DNA of 64,000 bases from JAZGGS01 sp963764825 (GCA_963764825.1 CAVXUA010000009.1:213980-277979), one strand, 5' to 3'; shown: positions 40,596 through 52,356, counted from the stretch's first letter. Notes: generated by a model not told the origin, from the letters alone. Numbers and translations are program-made.

Positions 40596-41624
40596 TTATA
40601 AACTTCCTGCCGAATTTGAACAACACGAAGCTACCTGGATTGGCTGGCCGCATAACAAATCTGATTGGCCTGGAAAGTTTTCATCAATTCCTTTTGTTTA
40701 TGCTGAGATTGTAAAACAAATTTCTCTTGGTGAAAAAGTAAGAATTATTGTTGAATCAAAAGAGCATCAGAAAAAAGCAGAGAAAGTTTTAAAAGATGCT
40801 GATATTGATTTTAGTAACATTGAATTCTTCATTAAAAAAACCAACAGGGGATGGCTAAGAGATTCGGGACCTTTCTTTGTTAAAAGAAGAGATGAATTAA
40901 ATGTTGTTGATTTTAAGTTTAATGCCTGGGCAAAGTATGATGATTATAAGCTTGATGACAAAATTCCACAATTCATTTCAAACAAATTAAATCTTAAAAA
41001 AAATGTAGCCGAACATAATGAAAGACAGGTTGTACTTGAAGGCGGAGCTGTTGATGTAAATGGAAGGGGAGCGCTGATTACTACTGAAGAATGTTTACTT
41101 GAGACCAGCAATTTCAGGTTAGAAATCCCGGTTTTACTAAACAAGATTACTTTGAAGTATTTAAAAATTATTTCGGAATAACAAATGTAATCTGGTTAGG
41201 GAAGGGAATTGTTGGCGATGATACTCATGGGCATGTTGATGATCTTTGCAGATTTGTTAATGAGGATACTGTTGTATTAGTGCAGGAAGAAAATTCTTCT
41301 GATGAAAACTATAATCTACTAAAGGAAAATAAAGAGCGATTGAAAAATTTAAATTTGCCAAATGGTAAACGATTAAGCGTGATTGATTTACCTATGCCTT
41401 CGCCACTAATCTTTAAACGGCAGCGATTACCTGCAAGTTATGCTAACTTTTACATTTCAAATTATGCTGTGTTGATTCCTACTTTTAACGATCCAAAAGA
41501 CAGGATTGCACTTGGAATTTTATCAGAACTTTTTCCTGATAGAAAAGTGATTGGCATTCACTCAATTGATTTAGTTTGGGGATTGGGAACAATTCACTGC
41601 TTAACAAAAGAGCAACCTGCCTGA
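40588..41624 (+). CDS. aguA: Agmatine deiminase, one frameshift
   Basis: About 345 residues, converting agmatine to N-carbamoylputrescine, the substrate of AguB. ATG 40588 (MNNYKLPAEFEQHEATWIGW) is preferred over the upstream open frame because it matches the family N-terminus. Motifs are NRGWLRDSGPFFV, LEGGAVDVNGRGALITTEEC, GDDTHGHVDDLCRFV and the catalytic cysteine in GTIHCLTKEQPA. One shift near 41125 separates the halves. Together with aguB this gives the agmatine route to putrescine. An arginine decarboxylase is not in this window. Confidence 0.92.
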
Positions 41625-41632
41625 CCATCCCG

Positions 41633-43480
41633 TTATTTCATTAAAATCATCTTCTTAGTTTCAATAAAAGAACCTGTCTGTATCTTATAAAAATAAATCC
41701 CGCTTGATAATCCTGTTGCATCAAATTCAACTTGGTATTCTCCTGCAGGTTTTTCTTCATTTACTAAAACTACTATTTCATTTCCCAACACATCATAAAC
41801 TTTAAGTGTAACAAAGCTAATTTCCGGTATTTGATATTTTATTTTTGTAATCGGGTTGAAGGGGTTTGGGTAGTTTTGTGAAAGATTGAATGATTTTGGA
41901 ACATTGTTCATACTTATATTTAAATTAATGGAAGTGACGTCACCATATTTTATTTCTCCAATCCAAGTGCCCCAGGTATTTAGTGCTTCCACATACTCAG
42001 TACATATCCAGAAGCTTTCATTGTTGACTGGATCAATACAGGCTCCACTATAATCACCCCAGCGGCTACTGCCTGTCCCATTATCCCTGTTAAAATAATC
42101 CTTCCCTTCCTTTAATTTCATACTACTTGTCGGTACTCCGGATTTTTCAGGAATTAATGTAAAAAATCCGCCTGCGTATTCATTAACTGACGAACGGCTG
42201 TAAGAAATAATAACGTTTTTATTTTTATCAACGGCAAGGGCAGGAAATAGAAAGAAATGTTCATTATCTCCCATTGCAAGATCTTTACTAACAACGTTAT
42301 TTACAGGATCAATTGCCAAATAATGAATACTTGAAAGTGAGGTATCATTTGGATTTCTGATACTATGAACGGCGTGAAGAATACTATCTTTAAAAACTGG
42401 TTCATTACTTAGGGCTGAAAAATTACCTCCAAGAAGGACATCCCCGCCACGCTGCCTAGCTTTCGGTGCGATTGCATATGAGGTTATAGGATACGCTGTT
42501 GCCGTTAGCACCGGATTTGTAACAGCATCTTTAATTTTATAAACTGCACAGAAATTTCCTCCGGCATTTGGCAAATAAAATAAATAAAATTCATTACTGA
42601 CATTGTACATTCTTGCTGGTCTTAGGAAAGATGCAGAGATTGAATTTTCAGGAACTGTAATATTCCATAGATCTTTCCAATTAACAATTCCAGGATTTGA
42701 ATTTATATAAATATTAGATTTATCTATTATCCTGATTTTTACATAGTCATAAACACCACTAAAACTAAACTGGTTTGAAGTTAAATAGATAGCTTTATCA
42801 TCAAAACCAACTCCTTCATAATCAGCCCAGTTATTAGATGGAGTGCTACCGTTAACATTTGAAGGCAGCGCCCAGTTAAACCAGACTCCGTTTGGATCAT
42901 CATCATCAGAAATTGAAATGAGATAGAATGATTTGGACTGAACCAGATCTACGCAAAGCCAAACCATTACCCAACGGTTATCATAAGGATCATATAAAAT
43001 TTTCGGATCAAGGGGTACGGCTCCGCTTACAAGAGTTGAATACCATTCAGCGGCATTAATTGTTTTTTGAATATTACCGATCTTATCAAAAATTCTAAAA
43101 AGATTATTAACTACTATCACGATATGATTTGGACCAGCTGCAATGTATTCATCGGGAGGATTGTAGTTTGTTTGTGGTATTCCTTCAAAGTTCTGCAGAA
43201 TTACCAGGCTGTCCGATAAGTTGTTAGAATTTGAGTGCAAATAAAAGAAAATTCTTTCTTGGCACGAAGGATCTATAAACGTTAATTCCTGGTAATAACT
43301 TTCTGGTTCAAATTCATTTAAATGATTGAAATTTTGATAAGAAAAATTATTGAACGAAAAGTTATTCGTATTTAGCGTTATACCATTCTGAACTGAACCA
43401 TCAGTAGGTCCATTGTAAGATATTTGTCCATTTGCCGAGAAAGAAAAAACAATAAGAATAATAGTAAGAATTATTAGCAT
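41633..43480 (-). CDS. Large T9SS sorting-domain protein
   Basis: An intact 615-residue secreted protein. The signal peptide MLIILTIILIVFSFSANG is followed by a large domain rich in Asn, Asp and aromatic residues (PDEYIAAGPNHIVIVVNN, DPKILYDPYDNRWVMVWL, WADYEGVGFDDKAIYLTSNQ, RWGDYSGACIDPVNNESFW). It ends with the sorting domain (YPNPFNPITKIKY, ETKKMILMK). The repeated pattern of strand-forming blocks with DPxxxRWV and WGDYxG suggests a beta-propeller. I know no specific function. It converges with aguA with 8 bp between stops. Confidence 0.82.
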   Translation of the reverse strand: MLIILTIILIVFSFSANGQISYNGPTDGSVQNGITLNTNNFSFNNFSYQNFNHLNEFEPESYYQELTFIDPSCQERIFFYLHSNSNNLSDSLVILQNFEGIPQTNYNPPDEYIAAGPNHIVIVVNNLFRIFDKIGNIQKTINAAEWYSTLVSGAVPLDPKILYDPYDNRWVMVWLCVDLVQSKSFYLISISDDDDPNGVWFNWALPSNVNGSTPSNNWADYEGVGFDDKAIYLTSNQFSFSGVYDYVKIRIIDKSNIYINSNPGIVNWKDLWNITVPENSISASFLRPARMYNVSNEFYLFYLPNAGGNFCAVYKIKDAVTNPVLTATAYPITSYAIAPKARQRGGDVLLGGNFSALSNEPVFKDSILHAVHSIRNPNDTSLSSIHYLAIDPVNNVVSKDLAMGDNEHFFLFPALAVDKNKNVIISYSRSSVNEYAGGFFTLIPEKSGVPTSSMKLKEGKDYFNRDNGTGSSRWGDYSGACIDPVNNESFWICTEYVEALNTWGTWIGEIKYGDVTSINLNISMNNVPKSFNLSQNYPNPFNPITKIKYQIPEISFVTLKVYDVLGNEIVVLVNEEKPAGEYQVEFDATGLSSGIYFYKIQTGSFIETKKMILMK

Positions 43481-43496
43481 TTTAATTACAAATGAT

Positions 43497-43598
43497 TTAT
43501 TTCGATATTACCATCTTCTTAGTCTCAAAAAAAGAACCTGTTTGCAGTGTGTAGAAATAAACTCCACTTGGTAATGTGCTTGCATCAAACTCAACTTC
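43497..43598 (-). pseudogene. Orphan T9SS sorting-domain fragment
   Basis: Thirty-three codons and a stop read EVEFDASTLPSGVYFYTLQT then ETKKMVISK. This is the last third of a sorting domain with no YPNPFNP part, no cargo and no start. It sits between two intact T9SS genes and is best explained as a recombination leftover of a lost cargo gene. Confidence 0.75.
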
Positions 43599-43676
43599 CG
43601 AACATGAAGTTGGGTTTATTTTTTAGAAACTGATAAAATCAAAATTATAGATTTAGGAATCTTATGTACTCGTTCT

Positions 43677-45776
43677 CTATTTAAGCAATATCATTTTATC
43701 TGATAAAACTACATTTCCAAAGTCTACTATATATATATATACATCTGATGGTGCTGTTTCACCATTATATAATTTACCGTCCCAAACAACTTCGTATGTG
43801 CCGGCATCTCCAACATATAAGGTTAGTATCCTGATTAATTCACCCAAAGCATTGTAGATCTTTATTTTAACTACTTTGTTCAGAAAATCTCCAACGGAAA
43901 ACCTTATTGTTGTTGAAGGATTAAACGGGTTGGGATAGTTACCCAAGATTTTATACGAATATGGTTGATCATCATTCCCATCTTTGATGTATTCATCTTC
44001 GATTTCCGAAGTACCCCCCCCACCTCCTCCGCCAGGATAACCAAAACTTGTGAACGGGGAAATCACTCCGAATAGAATACTTAGCTGAATAATTTGTGCT
44101 TTTATAATTTCTGCTTCAGGTGAGCTCGGATCGAGACTATAATATTGAACAAGTAAATATTCTATTTTTAGTTTTGCCCACACTTTCGGCAGAAACTGGT
44201 ATCTCGAAACCAATGAATCTGAAAGAGACATATTGTATACATACTCAACCGGATTTCCAAATGTCTCACCTGCCAGAGTTACTTCAACATTTACAGCTTC
44301 ATTATATCTTCCTGCTACTATCATCTGTTGTCCTTTATATAAATTAGGCAGCGGATCAGGATAAATTTCACTTAATACATTTGGAGTAAATGAAATAGAA
44401 GTATTTAGTAATACCGGATTTCTTATTTGTAAATAAAAATTCGTAATCACATCTTCTAATTCTTCATCCAATAGAAAAATGGCTAATCCTAAATTGTGCT
44501 GTGCAATTAATGTTAACAATTGTTGATTCGCTCCCATTCCTATTCCAAAACAGAAAATCATAAGTTCTGTCTCGGTGGTCTGTACCAGATTGTTAATATG
44601 CTCTACCAGTAAATTGGTCTGCGTTATACCCGATGTTGCCTGTCCGTCAGTAAAGAAAATAATAATATTTGCAGTTGAATCATTCGCAACCGCAAACTGG
44701 GGTACGGCTAAATCAAATGCTCCTGAAATATTTGTACTTCCACTGGCAAGAAATGTAGCAATGTATGCCAGTGCATCTGTTTCATTCGTTGGTGTATATT
44801 CAACGTGTTGAGGTCTGAAGCTGCTAACATCTGAAGCGAAATCGACAATATTAAACTTATCTCCATTGTTTAAATTTTGTACAATAAAACTGGCAGCATC
44901 TCTTGCTTGCACAATTTTATTTCCGCTCATACTACCTGATCGATCTACAATTAATGTAAACACTTTATTTATTACATCGTTACTGGTTGGATCTGGTTCT
45001 GCCACAAATGTAAAGAAACCCCTGTCCAATGAATCAGGTACAAGTGAGTCCGGCAGAAACGTGCTGAAGCTGAATAAGCCCAATTCCGTTAAGCTCAGGG
45101 TGTACAGTATTTCATAGTTGGCATCTGCAGCCAACTCATTTAGCAAAACCTCAATAAACGCATAGTTACCGTTATTAATAAGCTGTGATGGAGTATGATT
45201 CAAACATTGTATGCTCTCAATAGTCCTGGAAGAAGTTAAATCAAAAAGTAGGTGTTGTACGTCCACCGGATCTGTTTGAATCAGGTGATAATCATTTGGA
45301 TATTCAAAATTTACATTACCAAACGAATATTCTAAAAACTGAACATAAGTTAGTTCAAAAATTACCAACGAGTCCGCGAAAAGAGTATCAGCAATATTAA
45401 CAAATAAAGGTACTTCACCAAGGTATTCCAGAAGGTTTGGATCCGGATCGCCCCCACCCGGCAGCGTAGTGTCTGGTGGTTCAGGTTTTATGACTGCTTC
45501 ATTCCACTCTCCGTTAATATACCAGCGCAATGATAATGCGCTTGCTCCTGAAGGTAGAGGAAATGCGTATTTAAAATTTACCTCACTTGAAAGTGTATTT
45601 TTAAAGGTATGAATTGCTTTTATAATTCCGACCTGGTTTTCAACCCCTACTTCTACTATTGATGAAGTTAATTTTAAATATACTGCATTAGTTGCATCAA
45701 CTACTCCCACACCGTTGCTAAACAGCGATTGGTTCAAAAAAAGTATTACTAAACTTAACTTGAATAAGAATTTCAT
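43677..45776 (-). CDS. VIT/von Willebrand factor A domain protein with T9SS sorting domain
   Basis: Intact, 699 residues from ATG 45776, chosen because GGAGGAG precedes it (an in-frame ATG at 45794 lacks one). After the signal peptide (MKFLFKLSLVILFLNQ) comes a VIT-like domain (IVEVGVENQVGIIKAIHTF). A vWA domain follows, with the metal-ion-dependent adhesion site DRSGSMSGNK, the Thr loop GSTNISGAFD and the Asp loop FFTDGQATSG. Then come a Gly-rich linker (GYPGGGGGGGTSEIED) and a sorting domain (YPNPFNPSTTIRF, SDKMILLK). This resembles inter-alpha-trypsin-inhibitor heavy-chain-like bacterial proteins. Adhesion or matrix binding at the surface is inferred. Confidence 0.9.
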   Translation of the reverse strand: MKFLFKLSLVILFLNQSLFSNGVGVVDATNAVYLKLTSSIVEVGVENQVGIIKAIHTFKNTLSSEVNFKYAFPLPSGASALSLRWYINGEWNEAVIKPEPPDTTLPGGGDPDPNLLEYLGEVPLFVNIADTLFADSLVIFELTYVQFLEYSFGNVNFEYPNDYHLIQTDPVDVQHLLFDLTSSRTIESIQCLNHTPSQLINNGNYAFIEVLLNELAADANYEILYTLSLTELGLFSFSTFLPDSLVPDSLDRGFFTFVAEPDPTSNDVINKVFTLIVDRSGSMSGNKIVQARDAASFIVQNLNNGDKFNIVDFASDVSSFRPQHVEYTPTNETDALAYIATFLASGSTNISGAFDLAVPQFAVANDSTANIIIFFTDGQATSGITQTNLLVEHINNLVQTTETELMIFCFGIGMGANQQLLTLIAQHNLGLAIFLLDEELEDVITNFYLQIRNPVLLNTSISFTPNVLSEIYPDPLPNLYKGQQMIVAGRYNEAVNVEVTLAGETFGNPVEYVYNMSLSDSLVSRYQFLPKVWAKLKIEYLLVQYYSLDPSSPEAEIIKAQIIQLSILFGVISPFTSFGYPGGGGGGGTSEIEDEYIKDGNDDQPYSYKILGNYPNPFNPSTTIRFSVGDFLNKVVKIKIYNALGELIRILTLYVGDAGTYEVVWDGKLYNGETAPSDVYIYIVDFGNVVLSDKMILLK

Positions 45777-45833
45777 AGCACTCCTCCAATTCAATGTTAA
45801 TATTAATTAATTAAATCGATAAAATTTTATATC

Positions 45834-47535
45834 TCATTTCATTAACACCATCTTCTTAGTTTCAACAAAAGAACCTGCTTGAAGCTGGTAGAAATAGATA
45901 CCGCTTGATAAGGTTGTCCCATCAAACTCAACCTCGAAATTTCCAGCGGATTTTTCTTCATCAATAAGAGTTACTATTTCATTTCCTAAAACATCATAAA
46001 CTTTAAGTGTTACAAAACTTAATTCTGGAATATGATAACTGATTGTTGTGCTTGGATTAAATGGGTTTGGATAATTCTGGTATAATTTAAACTCGTCAAC
46101 AATTAAGTTTTTCTCTTCTTCAACATGTAAAATGTTATAATCAAAGTTGGATAGATAGAACTGCTGAACAAATTCTGAAACTTCTTTACCTACGGTTACA
46201 GAATTCACAGGTTCTAATCCATCTCCAATTGTGTAGCTAACAATTATCGTAATCGGTTTATTTTCTTCTAAATAAAATGGACCTGTATGTAGAGCCAGTC
46301 TTTGATCCGTGGCAATAGTATTCAGCCATCCGTATTCAGTTTCTGGATCACCAGAAAACCAATATAATGGATTTATGGTTTCACAAGGAATTCCTCCAAA
46401 AACACTACTCCAGGGGTCATTACAGGGATCCCTTAACTCACCCAATTTTATTAAACCAAGCATATAATTTCTGGCTTCGAATTCATTATCTGGATCACCC
46501 CGGTTGGGACGGCCTTTGAAAGTGTGTAGAGCTTGTCATTTTTTGATTTTTTGCACCAGGGAATAGTTGAATTCCTTTTGGAGATCCTTGGTGATTGTAG
46601 GCAGTATCAAGCGGGGTATCAATGCTGTCTTCATACGTTCCATTATGATTATTATCAATGAATGTTTCTCCAGAGATGTACGAGTAAGGACCTTGTAATT
46701 GATTGATGAAGAAGGAGGGCACATCTTCCCCAAATCCACCAGGATCATCATCCAATCCATAGACAAATCCAGAATTAGTAAGAGTATCAGATCCAACGTG
46801 ATCATCTGCGTGATCAGCTCCAAGATCAGGATCAGCCCAGGCAGTAAAATAAACTGAGTCTAAAATAGAATTAGCCGTTCCTTTGTTGATTAATTTTATA
46901 TCTGATGAATAATACATTCTTTAATTGTAGGTGCATTAATAGTTTTATAACCAAATAGAGTTTGATGAATTTCAATTCCCAAGGGAGGAACATTTTCAAA
47001 TCTTAGTTCTTGTCGTTACAGCATCATTGTAAACGCACCAGGCAATTTGATCGCCAATAATATCAGGTTTGTCTTCATCAATATCCCATACACCATTTCC
47101 ATTCAAATCAACTGGATTGTAATTTCCATCTCCATCGCCATCATAAAAATCAGCACCGATCAAAACAGCAAAAATCCATTCTTGCCAGGATGGACCAAAT
47201 GGTGGATCATTTTCTTTAACTATATAAATTTTATATCGAGGGTCATGTTGATTCGAACCAACATTACCCGTCAAGTAATTCTCAATTAGATCAGCCGATG
47301 CCATACCATTTGCCCAGAGCGTATCCCCATTGTAACCTGATAACCAGAATCCTCCTGAAAAAAGAAATGGAACATCCAAATATTTTCCTAATTGACCTCC
47401 TGCGAATTTGGTAAACATCAGCTAATAGGCCTTTGTTATCCATTGGCATATTGATGTTATTATATAAAACCGGAACTGAGATTGTGCCTGCAGCGTAGAT
47501 AGGAATAAAAAAAAAGTAAATAAAATCGTTTTCAT
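45834..47535 (-). CDS. T9SS protein of a tandem paralogue triplet, copy A, frameshifted
   Basis: The signal peptide MKTILFTFFLFLSTLQAQ is followed by FRFYINNINMPMDNKG. Later blocks are SGGFWLSGYNGDTLWANGMA, DPRYKIYIVKENDPPFGPSW, a calcium-loop-like DGDGDGNYNPVDLNGNG, IIGDQIAWCVYND, GGFGEDVPSFFINQLQGPYS, ETFIDNNHNGTYEDS and GGIPCETINPLYWFSGDP. The protein ends with a sorting domain (YPNPFNPSTTISY). About 565 residues are recovered over five or six shifts; the C-terminal 210 residues are intact. The acidic Asp/Asn loops suggest calcium binding. The family is recurrent in Ignavibacteria as far as I recall, with unknown function. Confidence 0.75.
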
Positions 47536-47545
47536 TTTACCGCCG

Positions 47546-49291
47546 TCATTTTAGTAATATCATTTTTTTAGTTTCAGTAAATGAACCAGCTTTCAATTGA
47601 TAAAAGTAAACTCCACTCGGATGCTGGATACCAGCTATTCTTTATTGCATTAAACGTCAACTCTCAAAACTTCCTGCAGGTTTTTCTTCGTTAACCAAGA
47701 ATCGCAATTTCATTTCCCAAGAATATCGTAAACTTTAATTGTTACAAAACTTCTTGCTGGGGAATTTGATAAGTGATTATTGTGCTAGGATTAAATGGAT
47801 TAGGATAATTCTGGTATAGCTTAAACTCATCAACAATAAATTTTTTCTCTCCTTCAACAGGTAAAATATTATAATCAAAATTGGATTGATAAAATTGCTG
47901 AACAAATGCAGAAACTTCTTTACCTACAGTAACAGAATTTAGAGGATCTATCTCCCTGTCCAATTGTATAGCCAACAATGATAGTAATTGGTTTATTTTC
48001 TTCTAAAGAAAAAGGACCAGTATGAACCATCATTCTATAATCTAGAGCGTAAAACAGAAAGCCAGCCGATAATCATCTTCAGGATCGCCGGAAAACCAGA
48101 TAGAGAGGATTTACTAAATTTGCAAGTTACACCGCCACATACATTCACTCTAAGAATCCAATTACAAGGATCAAGTAGATAACCTAAGCGATATTAAACC
48201 GAGCATATAATTTCTTGCATCAAATTCATCATTCGGATCGCCATTGAATAGGATCAGCTCTTTAGATAACGTGTAGATGCATGACATAGATAAGTTTTTT
48301 GCACCAGGAAATATTTGAATTCCCTTTAATAGAGCCCTGATGATTATATGCAGTATCAAGCGGCGTATCTATGCTGTCTTCATAGGATCCATTAAAATTA
48401 TTATCAATAAAGGTTTCTCCTGGAATGTATGAATAGGGTTTCTGTAGCAGATTTACGAAGAATGCTGGAGGGCACATCACAGCAAATAAACGTATCTGAT
48501 CCTGAATCGTAAATATAATCCAGAATGAGGATAATGTATCAGAACCGACATGATCATCTCCATGAATGATCCCCAAGATCAGGATCAGTCCAGGCAGAGA
48601 AATAAACAGAATCCAAGATGGAATTAACCGTTCCTTTGTTTATTATTTTGTAACGGATGAAGAATACATTCTTCAGTTGCGGTGCATTATTAGTTTTATA
48701 ACCGAACACTGTTTGATGTATCTCAATTCCTAATGGTGGGACACCTACAAATCTGGTTCTTGGCGTCACTGCATCATTATAAACACACCAGGCAACCTGA
48801 TCGCCAATAATATCTGGTCTGTCTTCATTAATATCCCATTCTCCATTACCGTTCAAATCAATCGGATTGTAAACTCCATCATTATCTCCATCGTAAAACT
48901 CTGCCCCGATTTCCACAGCAAAAATCCATTCCTGCCAGGATGGACCAAAGGGCTGGTCACTCTCTTTAACTACATAAATTTTATATCGTGGATCATATTG
49001 ATTCGAACCAACATTCCCAGGAAGGTAATTTTCAATTAAAGATGCTGATGCCATGTGCATTTGCCCAAAGAGTATCACCATTATATCCGGATAAAAAGAA
49101 TCCTCCTGAAAATAAGGAATGGGACGTCCAGATATCTTCCAAGACGTTCCAGCCGGTGGAATGCATAAACATCAGCTAATAGTTCCTTTGTTATCCATAG
49201 GCATATTGATGTTATTGATATAAAATCTGAATGGAGATTGTGCGTGGAGAGTAGATAGAAACAAAAGAAAAGTAAATAATATCGTTTTCAT
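47546..49291 (-). CDS. T9SS protein of the tandem triplet, copy B, heavily frameshifted
   Basis: Starts MKTILFTFLLFLSTLHAQ and FRFYINNINMPMDNKG, followed by the same blocks as copy A: IENYLPGNVGSNQYDPRYKI, YDGDNDGVYNPIDLNGNG, IIGDQVAWCVYND, ETFIDNNFNGSYEDS and ITYQIP near the sorting domain, ending TETKKMILLK. At least eight breaks are needed, more than in any other gene here. This is either a pseudogene or, more likely, poor consensus where reads from near-identical copies were mixed. Function as for copy A. Confidence 0.65.
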
Positions 49292-49301
49292 TTTCTCTCC
49301 A

Positions 49302-51015
49302 TTATTTCATTAAAATCATTTTCTTAGTTTCAACAAAATGTACCAGCTACTAAACTGATAAAAATACACTCCTGATGCTGGATACCAGGGATTATTTATA
49401 GCATTAAACTCAACTTCATATTCTCCGGCGGGTTTTTCTTCATTTACAAATGTTGCGATTTCATTTCCCAAAACATCGTAGAGTTTTAAAGTAATAAATC
49501 TAATCCTCTGGGATTTTGTATTTAATTTTTGTTGATGGATTAAATGGATTTGGATAATTCTGGTATAACTTAAAATCATCAACAATAAAATTGTTTTCTT
49601 CTTCAACAGGTAAAATATTATAATCAAAGTTTGATTGATAAAACTGCTGAACAAATGCAGAAACTTCTTTACCAACAGTAACAGAATTAAGCGGATCATT
49701 CCTTGCCCAATTGTATAGCCAACAATAATCGTAATTGGTTTATCCACTTCTAAAGAAAAAGGACCTGTATGTACAAGCATTCTATGATCTGTGGGTATAT
49801 CACTCAGCCATCCATAATTAGATTCCGGATCTCCGGAAAACCAGAATAGTGGATTTATAGTCTCACAAGGTACACCCCCATAAACACTACTCCAGTAGTC
49901 ATCACAGGGATCCATTGGGTCACCTGATCTCAATAGCCCAAGCATATAATTTCTTGCTTCAAATTCATCACTCGGATCACCACGAATCGGATCAGATGCA
50001 ACATAATGTGTAAATGCAGTCATTATTTGATTTTTAGCTCCGGGAAATATTTGTATTCCTTTTAATGGACCCTGATGATTGTATGCAGTATCAAGTGGCG
50101 TATCTATGCTGTCTTCATATGTTCCATTAAAATTATTATCAATAAATGTTTCTCCCGGAATATATGAGTAAGGACCTTGTAAAAGATTAATGAAAAAGGA
50201 AGGAACATCTTCCCCAAACCCACCGGGATCATCATCCAAATTATATGTAAATCCAGAATTTGTAGAGTATCAGAACCAACAAAATCATCTCGTGTTCAGC
50301 TCCAAGATCAGCATCAGCCCAGGCAGTAAAATAAACTGAATCCAAAATTGAATTAACCGTTCCTGTGTTATGAATTTTATAGCGGATAAATAAAATATTT
50401 TTTAATTGCGGTGCATTAAAAGATTATAACCAAACACTGTTTGATGTATTTCAATTCCTAGTGGAGGAACTCCCGCAAATCTCAACGCGTGGTATCACCA
50501 TCATTATAAACACACCAGGCAACCTGGTCGCCAATTATATCCGGTCTATCTTCTTCAGGATCCCATACCCCATTACCATTCAAATCAATAGGATTATAAA
50601 TTCCATCACTATCTCCATCATAAAACTCAGCCCCTAGTTTCTACAGCAAATATCCATTCCTGCCAGGAAATACCAAATGGCTGGATCACTATCATTAACC
50701 ACATAAATTTTATAACGTGGATCGTATTGATTCGAATCAACATTTCCCGGTAGGTAATTTTCAATTATAGATGCTGATGCCATACCATTTGCCCAGAGAG
50801 TATCTCCATTGTAACCAGAGAGCCAAAAATCCACCTGAAAAAAGGAATGAGGACTCAAGATATCGTCCAAGAGTTCCATCCGGCGGAATATTAACATCAG
50901 CTAAAACTCCCTTATTATCCATAGGCATATTGATGTTGTTGATGAAAAACCTGTATGTAGATTGTGCGTGGAGAGATGATACTAATAAAACGAAAGAAAA
51001 AATGATAAACTTCAT
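49302..51015 (-). CDS. T9SS protein of the tandem triplet, copy C, frameshifted
   Basis: First gene of the triplet in transcription order. The signal peptide MKFIIFSFVLLVSSLHAQ differs from A and B, and the mature start YRFFINNINMPMDNKG is shared. Blocks ENYLPGNVDSNQYDPRYKI, GGFGEDVPSFFINLLQGPYS, ETFIDNNFNGTYEDS, GGVPCETINPLFWFSGDP and PITIIVGYTIGQG match A and B. The sorting domain is cut by shifts near 49520 and 49340. A strong GGGAGGTTTAA ribosome site precedes the ATG, and the gene is divergent from pntAA across 195 bp. Confidence 0.7.
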
Positions 51016-51210
51016 TTAAACCTCCCTGTAAAATGATACCCTTAACACTAAATCAATGTATCTGAAATTATTTATAATAGCAACAGATTTTAATAGTTTT
51101 TAGTGGAAAACCACGATTAGCAAAATTAGCTTCATTTTTTTGGAATTCGCATTCAATCCGTTTAATTTTCCAGTTCAAAAATTATTCAAATCAACAGAGG
51201 ATTTTAAGCT

Positions 51211-52356
51211 ATGATTATAGCAGTTCCGAAAGAAATTATGCCCGGAGAAAACAGGGTTGCCTGTGTCCCCGATGTTGTTTCAAAATTTATAAAAGCCGGC
51301 TTTGAACTGCAGGTTGAAAAAGATGCCGGGTTAAATGCAGGTTTCACAAACGAAATGTATGAATCGGCTGGAGCAAAGGTTATTGATAATTTGAATGAAC
51401 TTTATTCATCGGCAGATATTAGTATTAAAAGTTCAGCGTCCCCTCGATCATCCCGAAGCAGGAAAGCATGAACTTGATCTGATGAAAGAAGGAACAATTT
51501 TAATTACATTTCTTTACCCGCTTAATCATCCCGATCTTGCAAAAAAATGTGCTGAGAAAAAAATAAATGTTATTTCTATGGATATGGTTCCAAGAACAAC
51601 ATTAGCACAAAAAATGGATGCACTAAGTTCGCAGGCAAACATTGCAGGATATAAAAGTGTAATTATGTGTGCAGATACTTTAGGAAAAATCTTTCCATTG
51701 ATGATGACCGCTGCAGGAACAATTTCTCCTGCAAAAGTTGTTATTATGGGTGCAGGAGTAGCAGGTTTGCAGGCATTAGGCACAGCAAAAAGATTGGGTG
51801 CCGTTGTTGAAGTTTCTGATATTCGTACTGCAGTAAAAGAAGAAGTGCAATCTCTTGGCGGAAAATTTATTGAAGTTGAAGGTGCTGAAGATATGCAGGA
51901 TGAAGGCGGTTATGCAAAAGAAGCTTCGGAAGAATTTCTTAAAGAAACAGAAAGAATTAATATTTAAACATGTTACTGAAGCTGATATAGTAATTACTAC
52001 TGCTCTTGTTCCTGGTAAAAAAGCTCCTGTTCTTGTTACCGAAGAAATGGTTAAAGAATATGAAACCGGGAAGCGTTGTGCTCGATATGGCAGTTGAGTT
52101 TGGCGGAAACTGTGAAGTTAGTGAAAAAGGTAAAACAGTTAAAAAGTATAATGTTACAATAATCGGTGAACCGAATTTACCAAGTCTTGTACCAACCCAC
52201 TCAAGTGAAATGTATTCTAAAAATATTCTAAGCTTGATTGCACACATTGGCAAAGAAGGTAAAGTTGAACTGAATCTTGAAGATGAAATTGTGCAGGGAT
52301 CGCTGATTACACATAACGGTGAAGTTATAAATCAAAGAATTAAAGAGTTATTGTAA
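51211..52356 (+). CDS. pntAA: NAD(P) transhydrogenase subunit alpha, part 1 (NAD-binding), frameshifted
   Basis: The cytoplasmic dI domain, binding NAD(H), of the proton-pumping transhydrogenase. MIIAVPKEIMPGENRVACVP starts it. NVISMDMVPRTTLAQKMDAL, SQANIAGYKSVI, VVIMGAGVAGLQALGTAKRL and DMAVEFGGNCE are characteristic. Three shifts (near 51430, 51945 and 52060) divide it; joined, it is about 382 residues, normal for the separate alpha-1 chain. AGAGGATTTT precedes the ATG. It forms an operon with the next two genes. Confidence 0.93.

Larger units (their letters stand above)
45834..51015 (-). repeat. Three tandem 1.7-kb paralogous genes
   Basis: Copies at 45834-47535, 47546-49291 and 49302-51015 share block order throughout and are separated by only 10 bp (stop to next start). 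All are on the minus strand behind one good ribosome site (GGGAGGTT) at the first gene. Confidence 0.85.
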
